From: Asaia bogorensis
GTDB taxonomy: Bacteria > Pseudomonadota > Alphaproteobacteria > Acetobacterales > Acetobacteraceae
DNA: 54,887 nucleotides
Direction of reading: 5' to 3'
NCBI GenBank assembly: GCA_943333505.2
Contig: CALQTN020000023.1
Span: 1 to 54,887, forward strand
Position 1 is the stretch's first letter. Each line of letters starts with the position of its first letter. The notes beneath the pieces are model-generated. The model worked only from the letters and a program-made list of their open reading frames with translations, did no database searches and had not been told where the DNA came from. Positions 16,014 through 24,967 of the stretch are shown piece by piece. Made by a program: the position numbers and the translations under genes.

Positions 16014-16778
16014 ATGACCCAAAGCGGCTCGAGCCAACCCGTCAGAGACAACCAAACCGCAACCGGGGGCGCGCCGCCGCCGCCGCCCCATGTCGCCATC
16101 ATCATGGACGGAAACGGACGCTGGGCGACATCGCGCGGTCTACCGCGCGTCGCGGGGCACCGCGCGGGCGTCGAAGCCGTGCGTCGCGCCGTGCGCACTG
16201 CCGGTGAACTCGGGCTCGGCTGGCTCACGCTTTACGCCTTCAGCAGCGAAAACTGGCGTCGCCCGCTCTCGGAAATTATCGACCTCACCGGATTGCTGCG
16301 CCACTTCCTGCGTATGGAAATCGCCGACCTCCATTCCAAAGGTGTCCGCATCCACTTCATCGGCGATCGCACCAAATTCGATCCCGGCATCCAATCCGAT
16401 ATCGCCCAGGCCGAAAAAACCACCACTAACAACGTCGGCCTCAACCTCGTCATCGCACTCTCGTATGGCGGGCGCGCAGAAATCGTTGCCGCCGCGCGCA
16501 AAACCGCCGAAGACATCATCGCCGGCCGCCTGCCGATCGACGCCCTGGATGAAGCGACTTTCGCCGAACGCCTCTCCACCGCCGAAATCCCCGACCCCGA
16601 CCTCATCATCCGCACCTCTGGCGAAATGCGCTTGTCCAACTTCCTCCTCTGGCAAGGCGCCTACGCCGAACTGCTGTTCGTCGACACGCTCTGGCCCGAT
16701 TTCGGCCCCGCTGAATTCACCGCCGCCCTCGCCGAATTTGCCCGTCGCAACCGCCGCTTCGGGGCGCGACCAGGGTGA
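16014..16778 (+). CDS. uppS: Isoprenyl transferase (undecaprenyl diphosphate synthase)
   Basis: Condenses isopentenyl diphosphate units onto farnesyl diphosphate to give undecaprenyl diphosphate, the carrier for peptidoglycan and polysaccharide units. The 254-residue sequence has HVAIIMDGNGRWA with the catalytic aspartate, GHRAGVEAVRRAV, LTLYAFSSENWRRP, IHFIGDR and the signature DPDLIIRTSGEMRLSNFLLWQ. The N-terminal ~25 residues are Pro/Gly-rich. ATG 16014 lies 10 bp after the frr stop. The next gene is cdsA, as in many proteobacteria. Confidence 0.97.
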   Translation: MTQSGSSQPVRDNQTATGGAPPPPPHVAIIMDGNGRWATSRGLPRVAGHRAGVEAVRRAVRTAGELGLGWLTLYAFSSENWRRPLSEIIDLTGLLRHFLRMEIADLHSKGVRIHFIGDRTKFDPGIQSDIAQAEKTTTNNVGLNLVIALSYGGRAEIVAAARKTAEDIIAGRLPIDALDEATFAERLSTAEIPDPDLIIRTSGEMRLSNFLLWQGAYAELLFVDTLWPDFGPAEFTAALAEFARRNRRFGARPG

Positions 16779-16827
16779 GGAAGGTGAGCGAGCAAGGCCA
16801 GGAGGTGGTGCCAACAGGACTCGCGCC

Positions 16828-17484
16828 ATGACCGACTGGCGCGATTTGCAGACACGGGTGACGTCGGCGCTGGTGATGGTACCTGTGGCATTGGGGTGCG
16901 TTTGGCTGGGTGGAATTTGGTTCATAGGGTTGGTCGCTTTGGGCGTCGCTGCGATGGGGTGGGAGTGGCACCGGATGACCGGCGGCGCGCCCAGGATGAT
17001 GGCGATCGGTTTACTCTATATCGGCCCTGGGGCGCTGGCGCTGTTGTGGCTGCGCGATCATGGCGCCGTGGGTTTGGCCAATGTCGCATTTGTTTTCGCG
17101 GTGGTGTGGGCAAGCGACATCGGCGCTTATCTCGTCGGTCGGCTGGTTGGCGGGCCGAAGCTGGCGCCGGCAATTTCGCCCGGCAAGACCTGGTCTGGCG
17201 CGGCAGGCGGGGTCTTGGCGGTGGTGGGTGTTGGACTGCTCGCCGGTGGGGCCTGGGCAGTTCTGGTCGCCGTTCTGCTCGGTCTGTCGGCGCAGATCGG
17301 AGATTTGCTGGAGAGCGCCATCAAGCGGCATTTCGGCGTGAAGGACTCAGGCTGGCTCATTCCTGGCCATGGTGGCGTGCTTGACCGGGTCGATGCGGTC
17401 CTGACGGCTGCGCCGCTCGCCGCGTTGATCGGTTGGTATTTCGCGCCAGGTGGGTTGCTGTGGGGCGGTGGGCTGTGGCGGTAG
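16828..17484 (+). CDS. cdsA: Phosphatidate cytidylyltransferase
   Basis: Makes CDP-diacylglycerol, the precursor of membrane phospholipids. The 218-residue multi-pass membrane protein has about six or seven hydrophobic segments and the signature near residues 170-200: SAIKRHFGVKDSG, then PGHGGVLDRVD. It is shorter than the common ~270-residue form, mainly at the N-terminus, but motifs are complete. The ATG at 16828 follows AACAGGA; the frame is open upstream inside uppS without signs of coding. Its stop overlaps the proposed dxr start by 10 bases. Confidence 0.93.
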   Translation: MTDWRDLQTRVTSALVMVPVALGCVWLGGIWFIGLVALGVAAMGWEWHRMTGGAPRMMAIGLLYIGPGALALLWLRDHGAVGLANVAFVFAVVWASDIGAYLVGRLVGGPKLAPAISPGKTWSGAAGGVLAVVGVGLLAGGAWAVLVAVLLGLSAQIGDLLESAIKRHFGVKDSGWLIPGHGGVLDRVDAVLTAAPLAALIGWYFAPGGLLWGGGLWR

Positions 17485-18650
17485 TAAAGACCGTGACCGT
17501 TCTGGGCAGCACCGGCAGTGTCGGCACTCAGACGTTGGAATTGTTGCAAGCCAATCCCGATCGATACCGGGTCGTTGCATTGATTGCCGGTCGCAATGCG
17601 CGGTTGCTCGCCGAGCAAGCCCGTGCTTTGCGCGCCGAACGCGCGGTGGTGGCCGATCCGACTGCCTATCCGGAGCTGCGTGCCTCATTGGCGGGCACCG
17701 GGATTGAGGCCGCCTGTGGTCTGGACGCGGTTGTGGAGGCGGCATCCCTGCCGGCCGATTGGACAATGTGTGCGATCACCGGGGCAGCCGGTCTCGCCTC
17801 GACTTTGGCCGCAATCAAGCTCGGCAAGTCGGTGGCATTGGCCAACAAGGAGGCCTTGGTGTGTGCCGGTAACGTCATGCTGCGGGCCGTGGCCGCCCAT
17901 GGTGCGACCCTGCTGCCGGTCGATTCCGAACATAATGCAATCTTTCAGGCGCTTGCCGATGGCAACCGTTCGTCAGTCGACAAGATCATCCTCACCGCCT
18001 CAGGCGGCCCGTTCCTGACGGCATCGCGCGCCGAAATGGCGGCCGCGGTACCGGAGGCAGCTTTGCGCCATCCGGTGTGGTCGATGGGGGCGAAGATCTC
18101 GATCGACAGCGCCACAATGATGAACAAAGGTCTTGAAGTTATTGAGGCCGCGCGTCTGTTCGACCTGCCCAGTGCACGGATTGGCGTGCTGATCCATCCG
18201 CAATCGGTGGTGCATGGCTTGGTCTATTACCAGGATGGTAGCGTGTTGGCGCAGCTCGGCAGCCCGGACATGCGGGTGCCGATCGCCCATTGCCTGGCCT
18301 GGCCGCAGCGGATCGCCACCAGCGCGCCGCGGCTCGACCTGGCCGCAATCGGCCGGTTGGAGTTCAGCGAACCCGATTTGGATCAATTTCCGGCCCTGCG
18401 TCTGGCGCGCGACGCCTTGCAGGCCGGCGGCGGCGCCCCCACAATATTGAGCGCGGCCAATGAAGTTGCAGTGGCGGCGTTCCTCGAACGTCGACTTGGG
18501 TTCCTCGACATTGCTGCCGTCGTGGCGGAGGTTTTGGCAGCTATGGGTCCGACCGAGGCCGATGATCTTGCCGCCGTTATCGCCCGCGATACTGAGGCCC
18601 GTCGACTGGCTGCCAATGTGTGCGTGAAGCGCTTCGCCGACGCAGCATAA
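17475..18650 (+). CDS. dxr: 1-deoxy-D-xylulose-5-phosphate reductoisomerase
   Basis: Second step of the MEP isoprenoid pathway, NADPH-dependent. The 391-residue protein starts with TVLGSTGSVGTQTLEL (NADPH site), has ALANKEALVCAG, PVDSEHNAIFQAL (metal ligands), ASGGPFL, HPVWSMGAKISIDSATMMNKGLE with metal ligands, and HPQSVVHGLVYYQDGSVLAQLG (shown as two motifs in one block). GTG 17475 (MAVVKTVTVLG) after GGGCGGTGGG was chosen; it overlaps cdsA by 10 bases, suggesting coupling. It provides precursors used by uppS upstream. An intrinsic terminator-like palindrome follows. Confidence 0.96.
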   Translation: MAVVKTVTVLGSTGSVGTQTLELLQANPDRYRVVALIAGRNARLLAEQARALRAERAVVADPTAYPELRASLAGTGIEAACGLDAVVEAASLPADWTMCAITGAAGLASTLAAIKLGKSVALANKEALVCAGNVMLRAVAAHGATLLPVDSEHNAIFQALADGNRSSVDKIILTASGGPFLTASRAEMAAAVPEAALRHPVWSMGAKISIDSATMMNKGLEVIEAARLFDLPSARIGVLIHPQSVVHGLVYYQDGSVLAQLGSPDMRVPIAHCLAWPQRIATSAPRLDLAAIGRLEFSEPDLDQFPALRLARDALQAGGGAPTILSAANEVAVAAFLERRLGFLDIAAVVAEVLAAMGPTEADDLAAVIARDTEARRLAANVCVKRFADAA

Positions 18651-18742
18651 AAATTGACAATTCTTTGCGATGGAGATCGATCGGTTGTTATTTTTCAGAA
18701 AGAATCTCAGCCTAGGTTCGCGAGGCCGTGATTTTCGGCCAG

Positions 18743-18776
18743 ATGCAATTGTTATCAATTGTTTAATTGCATTTTT
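18743..18776 (+). terminator. Intrinsic terminator-like inverted repeat after dxr
   Basis: Arms atgcaatt (18743-18750) and aattgcat (18765-18772) enclose a further caattg pair and are followed by five T (18772-18776). A smaller ggccg/cggcc stem (18724-18740) precedes it. The whole 18651-18821 gap is unusually A/T-rich compared with the flanking genes and separates the dxr and rseP transcription units; TTGACA at 18654-18659 has no good -10 partner. Confidence 0.55.
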
Positions 18777-18821
18777 GAGCGTCCCGCTTTCTATTTCAAT
18801 TTAAGCTTAGGAATGAATTTG

Positions 18822-19934
18822 ATGTTCGACGCGCTCCCAGCCCCGCTCAACAGTGTTGTCCCGTTTCTCATTGTTCTCGGGGTTCTGGTTTTCATCCACG
18901 AACTCGGGCACTATCTCGCCGCACGCTGGCGGGGCGTGCATGTCGAAGCCTTCTCGATAGGCTTTGGTCGGGCGATTTTCAGCTGGACGGATCGGCGTGG
19001 CACGGTTTGGAAGCTCGCGTGGCTGCCACTGGGCGGCTACGTGAAGCTGCACGGCCAAGAAAAGCCGGAAGACGCCGATGACGCGACCCGCGCGGCCTGG
19101 TTGTCTGGTAAAACCTTCCACGAAAAATCGGTCTTGTCGCGTGCCATTGTCATCGCGGCCGGTCCGTTCGCCAATTTCGCCCTGGCAATCGTGTTGTTCG
19201 CTGGCCTATTTGCCGTCATGGGCCGTCCGGTTGTCACGTCCCAGATCGGAGACGTCGTCGCGAGTTCAGCCGCCGCCAAGGGCGGGCTCCAGGTTGGCGA
19301 CGTGATCACCTCGATCGATGGGATGACGATCACCCGGTTCGAACAGGTTCGGGAAATTGTCGGCAGCCACCCCGGCCAGGCCTTGAAGCTCCATATTGAC
19401 CGCGCCGGCCAGGCACTCGATCTGGTTGTGACCCCAGATACGCGGGTGGTTGGCGGGGTTGCCGTCGGCTTGCTCGGCGTGCGTGGCGGCGCGACGGTGT
19501 TTGAACCGGTCTCGACCATCACCGCCCTCGGGGCCGGCGTGACCCAGACCTTGGCCGTAACGGTTCAGACTTTCGACGGCGTGATCGGCATGATTACCCG
19601 CCGCACCAGCTCCGATGACATGGGCGGCCCGCTTCGGATCGCGCAAATGTCAGGCCAGGTGGCGTCGCTCGGGCTTGCCAGTCTGGTGTCGTTCATCGCG
19701 ATCCTGTCGGTCAATCTCGGACTGCTCAACCTGTTCCCGATCCCGGTGCTCGATGGCGGTCATCTGGTGTTCTACGCGTTCGAAGCCCTGCGTGGCCGCC
19801 CATTGCCGGCTCGCGCCCAGGAATACGGCTATCGCGCTGGTTTTGCAGTGTTGATTGGCCTATTTGTCTTCGCGACCTGGAACGATCTTGGCCATCTCGG
19901 CCTGTTCCGCTGGGTCGCCGGTCTGATCGGCTGA
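18822..19934 (+). CDS. rseP: Site-2 zinc metalloprotease RseP
   Basis: Inner-membrane protease that cuts anti-sigma factors and signal-peptide remnants within the membrane. The 370-residue protein has FIHELGHYLAARW (HExxH) in the first transmembrane helix, GFGRAIFSW and LPLGGYVKL, one PDZ domain (AAAKGGLQVGDVITSIDG, about residues 148-165), and PIPVLDGGHLVFY supplying the third zinc ligand. About four membrane segments. ATG 18822 has AGGA nine bases upstream; ATG 18813 would be too close to it. bamA follows, the standard order. Confidence 0.96.
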   Translation: MFDALPAPLNSVVPFLIVLGVLVFIHELGHYLAARWRGVHVEAFSIGFGRAIFSWTDRRGTVWKLAWLPLGGYVKLHGQEKPEDADDATRAAWLSGKTFHEKSVLSRAIVIAAGPFANFALAIVLFAGLFAVMGRPVVTSQIGDVVASSAAAKGGLQVGDVITSIDGMTITRFEQVREIVGSHPGQALKLHIDRAGQALDLVVTPDTRVVGGVAVGLLGVRGGATVFEPVSTITALGAGVTQTLAVTVQTFDGVIGMITRRTSSDDMGGPLRIAQMSGQVASLGLASLVSFIAILSVNLGLLNLFPIPVLDGGHLVFYAFEALRGRPLPARAQEYGYRAGFAVLIGLFVFATWNDLGHLGLFRWVAGLIG

Positions 19935-20056
19935 CCGCTGGGGTGGCGCAAGCCGCCCCCCGGCACTATACGACTCCACCCGCAAGCGATAATGAGACGA
20001 CCAGCGGCGTGATCGTCGCTGGTTTTGTGCCGTCAATGACAGCGAAAGTGGCATTT

Positions 20057-22444
20057 ATGTCGCGATCGAGTGAGGAGAGTTTCGGTTTGAGTCGCACCCG
20101 AGTGGCGCTGATCGCGTCCGTCTTTCTCCTGGCAATCGCAGCCTTTGGCGCGACTGTCACGCAAAGCGTTGCCCAAACCCGCGACCAGCGCCTGCTCGCC
20201 TCTGTCGTGGCGCCGGGCGGCACGATCGCCGGCATCCGGATTGAGGGCAATCAGCGGATCGAGGAGTCAACAATCCGATCCTACATGCTCATTCAGCCTG
20301 GGGACCGGTTTGACTCTGACCGCCTCGATCGCAGCCTGAAAAGCATCTTTGCCACCGGCCTGTTCAAGGATGTGACCTTGCGCCGCGAGGGCGGATTGCT
20401 GGTCGTGCGGGTTGTAGAAAACCAAATCGTCAACCGCATCGCGTTCGAAGGCAACCAAAAGCTGCCCGACGATGTGCTTCGCCCGGAACTGCAATTGCGT
20501 TCACGTGGGATTTTCACCCCTGCACTTGCCCAGTCCGATCGCCAGCGCATTCTTGATCTCTATGCCCGCAAAGGCCGCTTCGGCACCACCGTCACGCCAA
20601 AAATCATCGATGTCGGCCAGAATCGGGTGGACGTGGTGTTCGAGGTCAATGACGGCGAAAGTTCGCTCATCGGCCGCATCGCCTTCGTTGGCAACAAGGC
20701 CTACAGCGAAGGCAGCCTGCGTGATGTGATCGTCAGCCGCGAGCAGGCTTTCTGGCGCCTGCTATCGACCAGCGATGTCTACGACCCCGACAAAGTAAAT
20801 TACGATCGTGAGCTGCTGCGCCGGTTCTATATCGGCAAAGGCTACGCAGATTTCGAGGTAATCAGCGCAAATACCGAACTGGCACCCGATAAATCAGCTT
20901 TTTTTGTCACCTTTACCCTGAGCGAGGGACCCCGCTACCGCGTTGGCAAAGTCGACGTCACCTCAACCCTCAAAGGGGTCGAGGTCGAGGGGTTGCGCAA
21001 AGAAATCGAGTTCGATTCTGGCGACTGGTATGATGCCGAAGCGATCGATCGCACGACCCAGAACATGACTACGGCCATTCAGAACCGCGGCATTCCGTTT
21101 GTGAAAGTCCAGGCCAAGGTCCAGCGGGACGTTGAAAAGCAAGAAATTGCCCTAACTTTTGACGTTACTGAGGGCGCACGAGTCTATATCGACCGGATCG
21201 ACGTCGTCGGCAATCTTCGTACCCATGACAGCGTTATCCGCCGAGAATTCCGTTTCGCCGAGGGTGATGCGTTCAACGCGGCGCTGATGCGGCGCAGCAA
21301 GACCCGGCTTACCGATCTGGATTTCTTCAATTCCGTCAATATCACCCCGCAACCTGGCTCGGCACCGGATCGGGCCACGGTACGGGCCGAAGTGGATGAA
21401 AAATCAACCGGTGAGCTGAGCTTCGGCGGCGGCTATTCGACCGATATCGGGGCTTTGGCGACCGCCGGTATCCGTGAACGAAACCTGATTGGCACCGGCA
21501 TCGATGCCGGGATTAGCACCGTGCTGGCGCAAAAGGAAAGTCAGATCAACCTGTCTGTGACTGATCCCTATTTCCTCGGAACCAACCTCGTCGCCGGCTT
21601 CGACCTTTTCCGTATCCAGAATAACCTGCAAGCGATCGCGCTCTACAACCAACGCCGCACCGGCGGCAGCGCCAGGGTCGGTTACGAATTTACCGAGCAT
21701 TTGCGCCAAGTTTGGACCTACACCATCGAGCAGCGCAGCATTTACTCGGTTGGCGCCGGTGCCACGCTCTATGTGAAGGACGCGGCTGGGACCAGTGTGT
21801 TGTCGCAGATCGGGCAAAGCATCACGCTCGATTACCGCGACGGTAAGATCGACCCGAAAGCCGGCTATGTCGTGCGTTTGGGCACTGATTTCGCGGGCGT
21901 CGGGGGAACCACCAACTTTCTCCGCAACAAGATCGACGCCGCGTATTACTACCCGCTGGAACGCTATTTGGGCAATCGTGACTGGGTCATCGCCGTGCAG
22001 GCAGGGTTCGGTTACCTGAAGCCACTCGGCAATACGCGTGAAAAAATCATCGACCGGTTCTTCCTCGGCGGCGACAATCTTCGCGGCTTCGCAGTCGGTG
22101 GCGCCGGCCCCCATGATACAAGCCAAGGCAACAGCCTGGGCGGACGGATGATCTGGACCCAAACAACCGAATTGCGTTTCCCGCTGCCAATATCGCAGGA
22201 TCTTGGCATTACCGGTCGCTTATTCGCCGATATCGGCTCACTCAGCCAAGTCAGCGCGCTTTACAACAGCGCCGGCGTTCTGGTGCCAATCGTCGATAAT
22301 GCCGCCCCCCGGGTTGGCGTCGGCTTCGGGATTTCGTGGAAGACCCCGTTTGGTCTGCTCAACATCGATCTTGGCTACCCGATCGTACGCAAAAAATTCG
22401 ATCAAACCCAGCAAATCCGCTTTGGCTTCGGCACGAGGTTCTAG
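20057..22444 (+). CDS. bamA: Outer membrane protein assembly factor BamA
   Basis: Core of the BAM complex that inserts beta-barrel proteins in the outer membrane. The ~795-residue precursor has a signal peptide (VALIASVFLLAIAAFGA), five POTRA domains (starting at IAGIRIEGNQRIEESTI), and a C-terminal 16-strand barrel with DRFFLGGDNLRGF (the conserved VRGF-type loop 6 motif in its FxGGxxLRGF form) and a terminal aromatic residue (GFGTRF). ATG 20057 is proposed; ATG 20036 and an upstream frame exist without better ribosome-binding sites. The stop overlaps the skp GTG by one base. Confidence 0.97.
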   Translation: MSRSSEESFGLSRTRVALIASVFLLAIAAFGATVTQSVAQTRDQRLLASVVAPGGTIAGIRIEGNQRIEESTIRSYMLIQPGDRFDSDRLDRSLKSIFATGLFKDVTLRREGGLLVVRVVENQIVNRIAFEGNQKLPDDVLRPELQLRSRGIFTPALAQSDRQRILDLYARKGRFGTTVTPKIIDVGQNRVDVVFEVNDGESSLIGRIAFVGNKAYSEGSLRDVIVSREQAFWRLLSTSDVYDPDKVNYDRELLRRFYIGKGYADFEVISANTELAPDKSAFFVTFTLSEGPRYRVGKVDVTSTLKGVEVEGLRKEIEFDSGDWYDAEAIDRTTQNMTTAIQNRGIPFVKVQAKVQRDVEKQEIALTFDVTEGARVYIDRIDVVGNLRTHDSVIRREFRFAEGDAFNAALMRRSKTRLTDLDFFNSVNITPQPGSAPDRATVRAEVDEKSTGELSFGGGYSTDIGALATAGIRERNLIGTGIDAGISTVLAQKESQINLSVTDPYFLGTNLVAGFDLFRIQNNLQAIALYNQRRTGGSARVGYEFTEHLRQVWTYTIEQRSIYSVGAGATLYVKDAAGTSVLSQIGQSITLDYRDGKIDPKAGYVVRLGTDFAGVGGTTNFLRNKIDAAYYYPLERYLGNRDWVIAVQAGFGYLKPLGNTREKIIDRFFLGGDNLRGFAVGGAGPHDTSQGNSLGGRMIWTQTTELRFPLPISQDLGITGRLFADIGSLSQVSALYNSAGVLVPIVDNAAPRVGVGFGISWKTPFGLLNIDLGYPIVRKKFDQTQQIRFGFGTRF

Positions 22445-23271
22445 TGACACATATTTCTCGCCTGCTCCGCATTCTGACCGCAACCGCTTTCGGCATGTCG
22501 GTGTTTGTGGGCGTCGCCCGCGACGCCACTGCCCAGGGCTATTTCGTCCCGGGGCAGGGCCAGCCCCCCGCGGCCCAAGGTCCGCGCCCGGGCACTCCGC
22601 CTGCGGCGGCACCTGCCCGTCCTGCCCCGCGCCCGAACCTCCCGGCACCGACGGCCCAGCAGGTCGCTGGTCCCGACGGTGAAGCGCCGATCCAGGTGCC
22701 GATGCCACCCATTCCAAACTTGCCGCAACTACCGCGTGGCGCCAGCCCACCGGCCGCGCTCGTTGGGGTTTTCGGCCTGCCTGAAGCGATGCGTGCCTCC
22801 CTCGCCGCTCAGCAGGTCGATCAAGTGATCGGCGAACGCCGCGAAAAGCTCGGGCTAGACGCCCAGGCCGAAGAACAGGCGATTGTCGAACTGCAAAAGG
22901 CCCTGGCCAATGATCGCGCGAAACTGCCGCCGGACCAGGCCCGTGCCCGCGAAAAAGAGGTCCAGGATCGCTTCACTGCCTCCCAGCGTCTGTTCCGCAA
23001 CCGCGACCGGATCATCCAGGAAGCAGCCCAGGTGGCTATCAACGCGATCCAGGCCAATCTGATCGCAGTCGTCCGGCAGGTCGCGGAAAGCCATGGCATC
23101 AACTTTGTCATGCATCGCCAAAGCGTGGCGCTCAACTCTCCCGAATTCGACATCACCGATCAGGTGGTCGCCGAGCTCAATAAGCTGATGCCGAAGGTGG
23201 ACATCGCCCCTGACGGCGTGTCGCCGCTCGCCAACGTCTCGGCGCCGGCAGCCCCCAAGCCGACAAAATAG
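22444..23271 (+). CDS. skp: OmpH/Skp-family periplasmic chaperone
   Basis: A 275-residue exported protein that should hold unfolded outer-membrane proteins in the periplasm. After the signal peptide (up to DATAQ) there is a long Pro/Ala-rich linker (residues ~32-115), unusual compared with E. coli Skp, then the OmpH domain: a coiled coil (EEQAIVELQKALANDRAKL ... RDRIIQEAAQVAINAIQ) and a C-terminal VAESHGINFVMHRQSVAL closing strand, as in OmpH proteins (FVFDKSA-like position). GTG 22444 overlaps the bamA stop by one base. It lies one base before lpxD, so the three genes are tightly coupled. Confidence 0.88.
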   Translation: MTHISRLLRILTATAFGMSVFVGVARDATAQGYFVPGQGQPPAAQGPRPGTPPAAAPARPAPRPNLPAPTAQQVAGPDGEAPIQVPMPPIPNLPQLPRGASPPAALVGVFGLPEAMRASLAAQQVDQVIGERREKLGLDAQAEEQAIVELQKALANDRAKLPPDQARAREKEVQDRFTASQRLFRNRDRIIQEAAQVAINAIQANLIAVVRQVAESHGINFVMHRQSVALNSPEFDITDQVVAELNKLMPKVDIAPDGVSPLANVSAPAAPKPTK

Positions 23272-23272
23272 C

Positions 23273-24334
23273 GTGACCACGCCGGTGATGGGCGATGCCC
23301 GGTTTTTTCTACAGGCCGGGCCGCATCTAGCAGCCACCATCGCCAAGGCTGCCGGGGCAATTGTCGCCCCGGACGACGCTGATCGGCTGATCTACGGGGT
23401 TGCACCGCTGCAGACCGCAACCTCGCGTGACCTCAGCTTTCTCGATAACCGGCGCTACGTCGATGCGTTGGTTGCCAGTGCGGCCGGAGCAGTGCTGGTC
23501 CATCCCGCACTGCGCGATCGGGTGCCCCCCGGTTGCATCGCGCTGGTCACCAATGCGCCTTACTTGGCTTGGGCACGGGCGACGGCGCTGTTTCATCCGC
23601 AGCCGCCGGTGAATGCCGGCACGCATCGCTCCGCCGTTATCGCGCCGACAGCTCACGTCGACCCAACAGCCGAAATCGGTCCCCTCGTGGTCATCGGCGC
23701 CGATGCCGAAATAGGCCCAGGCTGCCGGGTTGGCGCAGGCGCGGTCATCGGTGACAGCTGTGTCATCGGCGCCGATTGCCGGATCGGTGCGCAAGCCACG
23801 ATCAGCCACGCAGTGCTGGGTGCACGCGTGGTGCTCTATCCTGGCGTCCGCATCGGCCAGGATGGCTTCGGCTTTGCCCCCGGCCCGACCGGCATGGTCA
23901 GCGTGCCGCAGCTTGGGCTAGTACGGATCGGCGACGATGTCGAAATCGGCGCCAACACCACCATCGATCGCGGCTCGGCCCAGGACACCGTAATCGGCGC
24001 GGGTACGCGGATCGATAATCTCGTGCAGATCGGCCATAATGTTCGCATCGGACAGCATTGCGTGATCGTTGCCCAGGTCGGGATCTCAGGATCGACGGTG
24101 CTGGAAGATTTCGTCGTCATCGGCGGGCAGGCAGGCATTGCCGGGCATCTGACCATCGGCCGCAAAACCCGCATCGGCGCCCAGTCAGGCGTGATGGCGG
24201 ACGTCCCCGAGGGTCAGGAAATCGTCGGCAGCCCGGCGCAGAAGGTCAGGACCTTCTTTCGTCAGGTCGCATGGCTGAAACGCTGGGCCGAAACCGGTGG
24301 TCGCCCGCCCCCCAACCAAACAAGGTCAGACTAA
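23273..24334 (+). CDS. lpxD: UDP-3-O-acylglucosamine N-acyltransferase
   Basis: Third step of lipid A synthesis: adds a hydroxyacyl chain from ACP to the glucosamine nitrogen. The 353-residue protein has the N-terminal uridine-binding domain (YGVAPLQTATSRDLSFLDN), then a left-handed beta-helix of hexapeptide repeats from residue ~115, with the catalytic histidine in NLVQIGHNVRIG and IGGQAGIAGHLTIG. The C-terminal helix (FFRQVAWLKRW) is present. It starts at GTG 23273, one base after skp, and is followed six bases later by fabZ. Confidence 0.97.
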   Translation: MTTPVMGDARFFLQAGPHLAATIAKAAGAIVAPDDADRLIYGVAPLQTATSRDLSFLDNRRYVDALVASAAGAVLVHPALRDRVPPGCIALVTNAPYLAWARATALFHPQPPVNAGTHRSAVIAPTAHVDPTAEIGPLVVIGADAEIGPGCRVGAGAVIGDSCVIGADCRIGAQATISHAVLGARVVLYPGVRIGQDGFGFAPGPTGMVSVPQLGLVRIGDDVEIGANTTIDRGSAQDTVIGAGTRIDNLVQIGHNVRIGQHCVIVAQVGISGSTVLEDFVVIGGQAGIAGHLTIGRKTRIGAQSGVMADVPEGQEIVGSPAQKVRTFFRQVAWLKRWAETGGRPPPNQTRSD

Positions 24335-24340
24335 GCAGAC

Positions 24341-24826
24341 ATGGACACTTCACAGCCTGACGCAGGAAGCGTCGCCACCACTCTCGACATTGTCGGCATC
24401 ATGGCCGCGATCCCGCATCGCTATCCGTTCCTGCTGATCGATCGCGTGGTCGATATCGTTGTCGGCCAGTCGGCGGTCGGGATCAAGAACGTCACGGTGA
24501 ATGAGAATTTTTTTCAGGGCCACTTCCCTGGCCATCCGGTCATGCCGGGCGTGCTCATCATCGAGGCGATGGCGCAAACCGCCGCCGTCCTGGTGGTCGA
24601 AACACTGGGTCCCGATGCCCGCGGCCGAGTAGTCTATTTCATGTCCATCGATGGTGCGAAATTCCGCCGTCCGGTCACCCCGGGGGACCAGCTACGCATC
24701 CATATCGCCAAAAGCCAGCAGCGCGGCATGGTGTGGAAATTTGACGCCCAGGCCAAGGTGGATGGCGTCGTGGTCGCCGAGGCGACCTATACGGCGATGA
24801 TCCGCAATCGCGCGCCCGAAGCCTGA
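24341..24826 (+). CDS. fabZ: 3-hydroxyacyl-[ACP] dehydratase FabZ
   Basis: Dehydrates hydroxyacyl-ACP in fatty acid synthesis and competes with lipid A synthesis for hydroxyacyl-ACP. The 161-residue hot-dog protein has [13 protein letters not shown], the active-site block [23 protein letters not shown] with the catalytic histidine and glutamate (in the usual spacing), and [12 protein letters not shown]. Length and order are normal. A 141-bp gap follows before lpxA, longer than elsewhere in this operon, with no clear terminator. Confidence 0.97.
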   Translation: MDTSQPDAGSVATTLDIVGIMAAIPHRYPFLLIDRVVDIVVGQSAVGIKNVTVNENFFQGHFPGHPVMPGVLIIEAMAQTAAVLVVETLGPDARGRVVYFMSIDGAKFRRPVTPGDQLRIHIAKSQQRGMVWKFDAQAKVDGVVVAEATYTAMIRNRAPEA

Positions 24827-24967
24827 TCCCGCCATCGTTCTGCCGCACACCCGGCGCAATAGCGCGCAATAATCATTGAATTGGAGCCGACGCGATCTTG
24901 CGTCTAGCTTGAACCAAGCAGCCGGGGCGCATCGATCGCGCCCGCCCCGTCCCGAAAGTCCCCCCGC

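Noticed and set aside
18651-18700. Promoter at TTGACA 18654-18659 for rseP
   Set aside because: No acceptable -10 at 15 to 19 bases; too weak to report as a feature.
24827-24967. Regulatory RNA or riboswitch between fabZ and lpxA
   Set aside because: No recognisable motif or stable structure; only a longer-than-usual gap in the operon.
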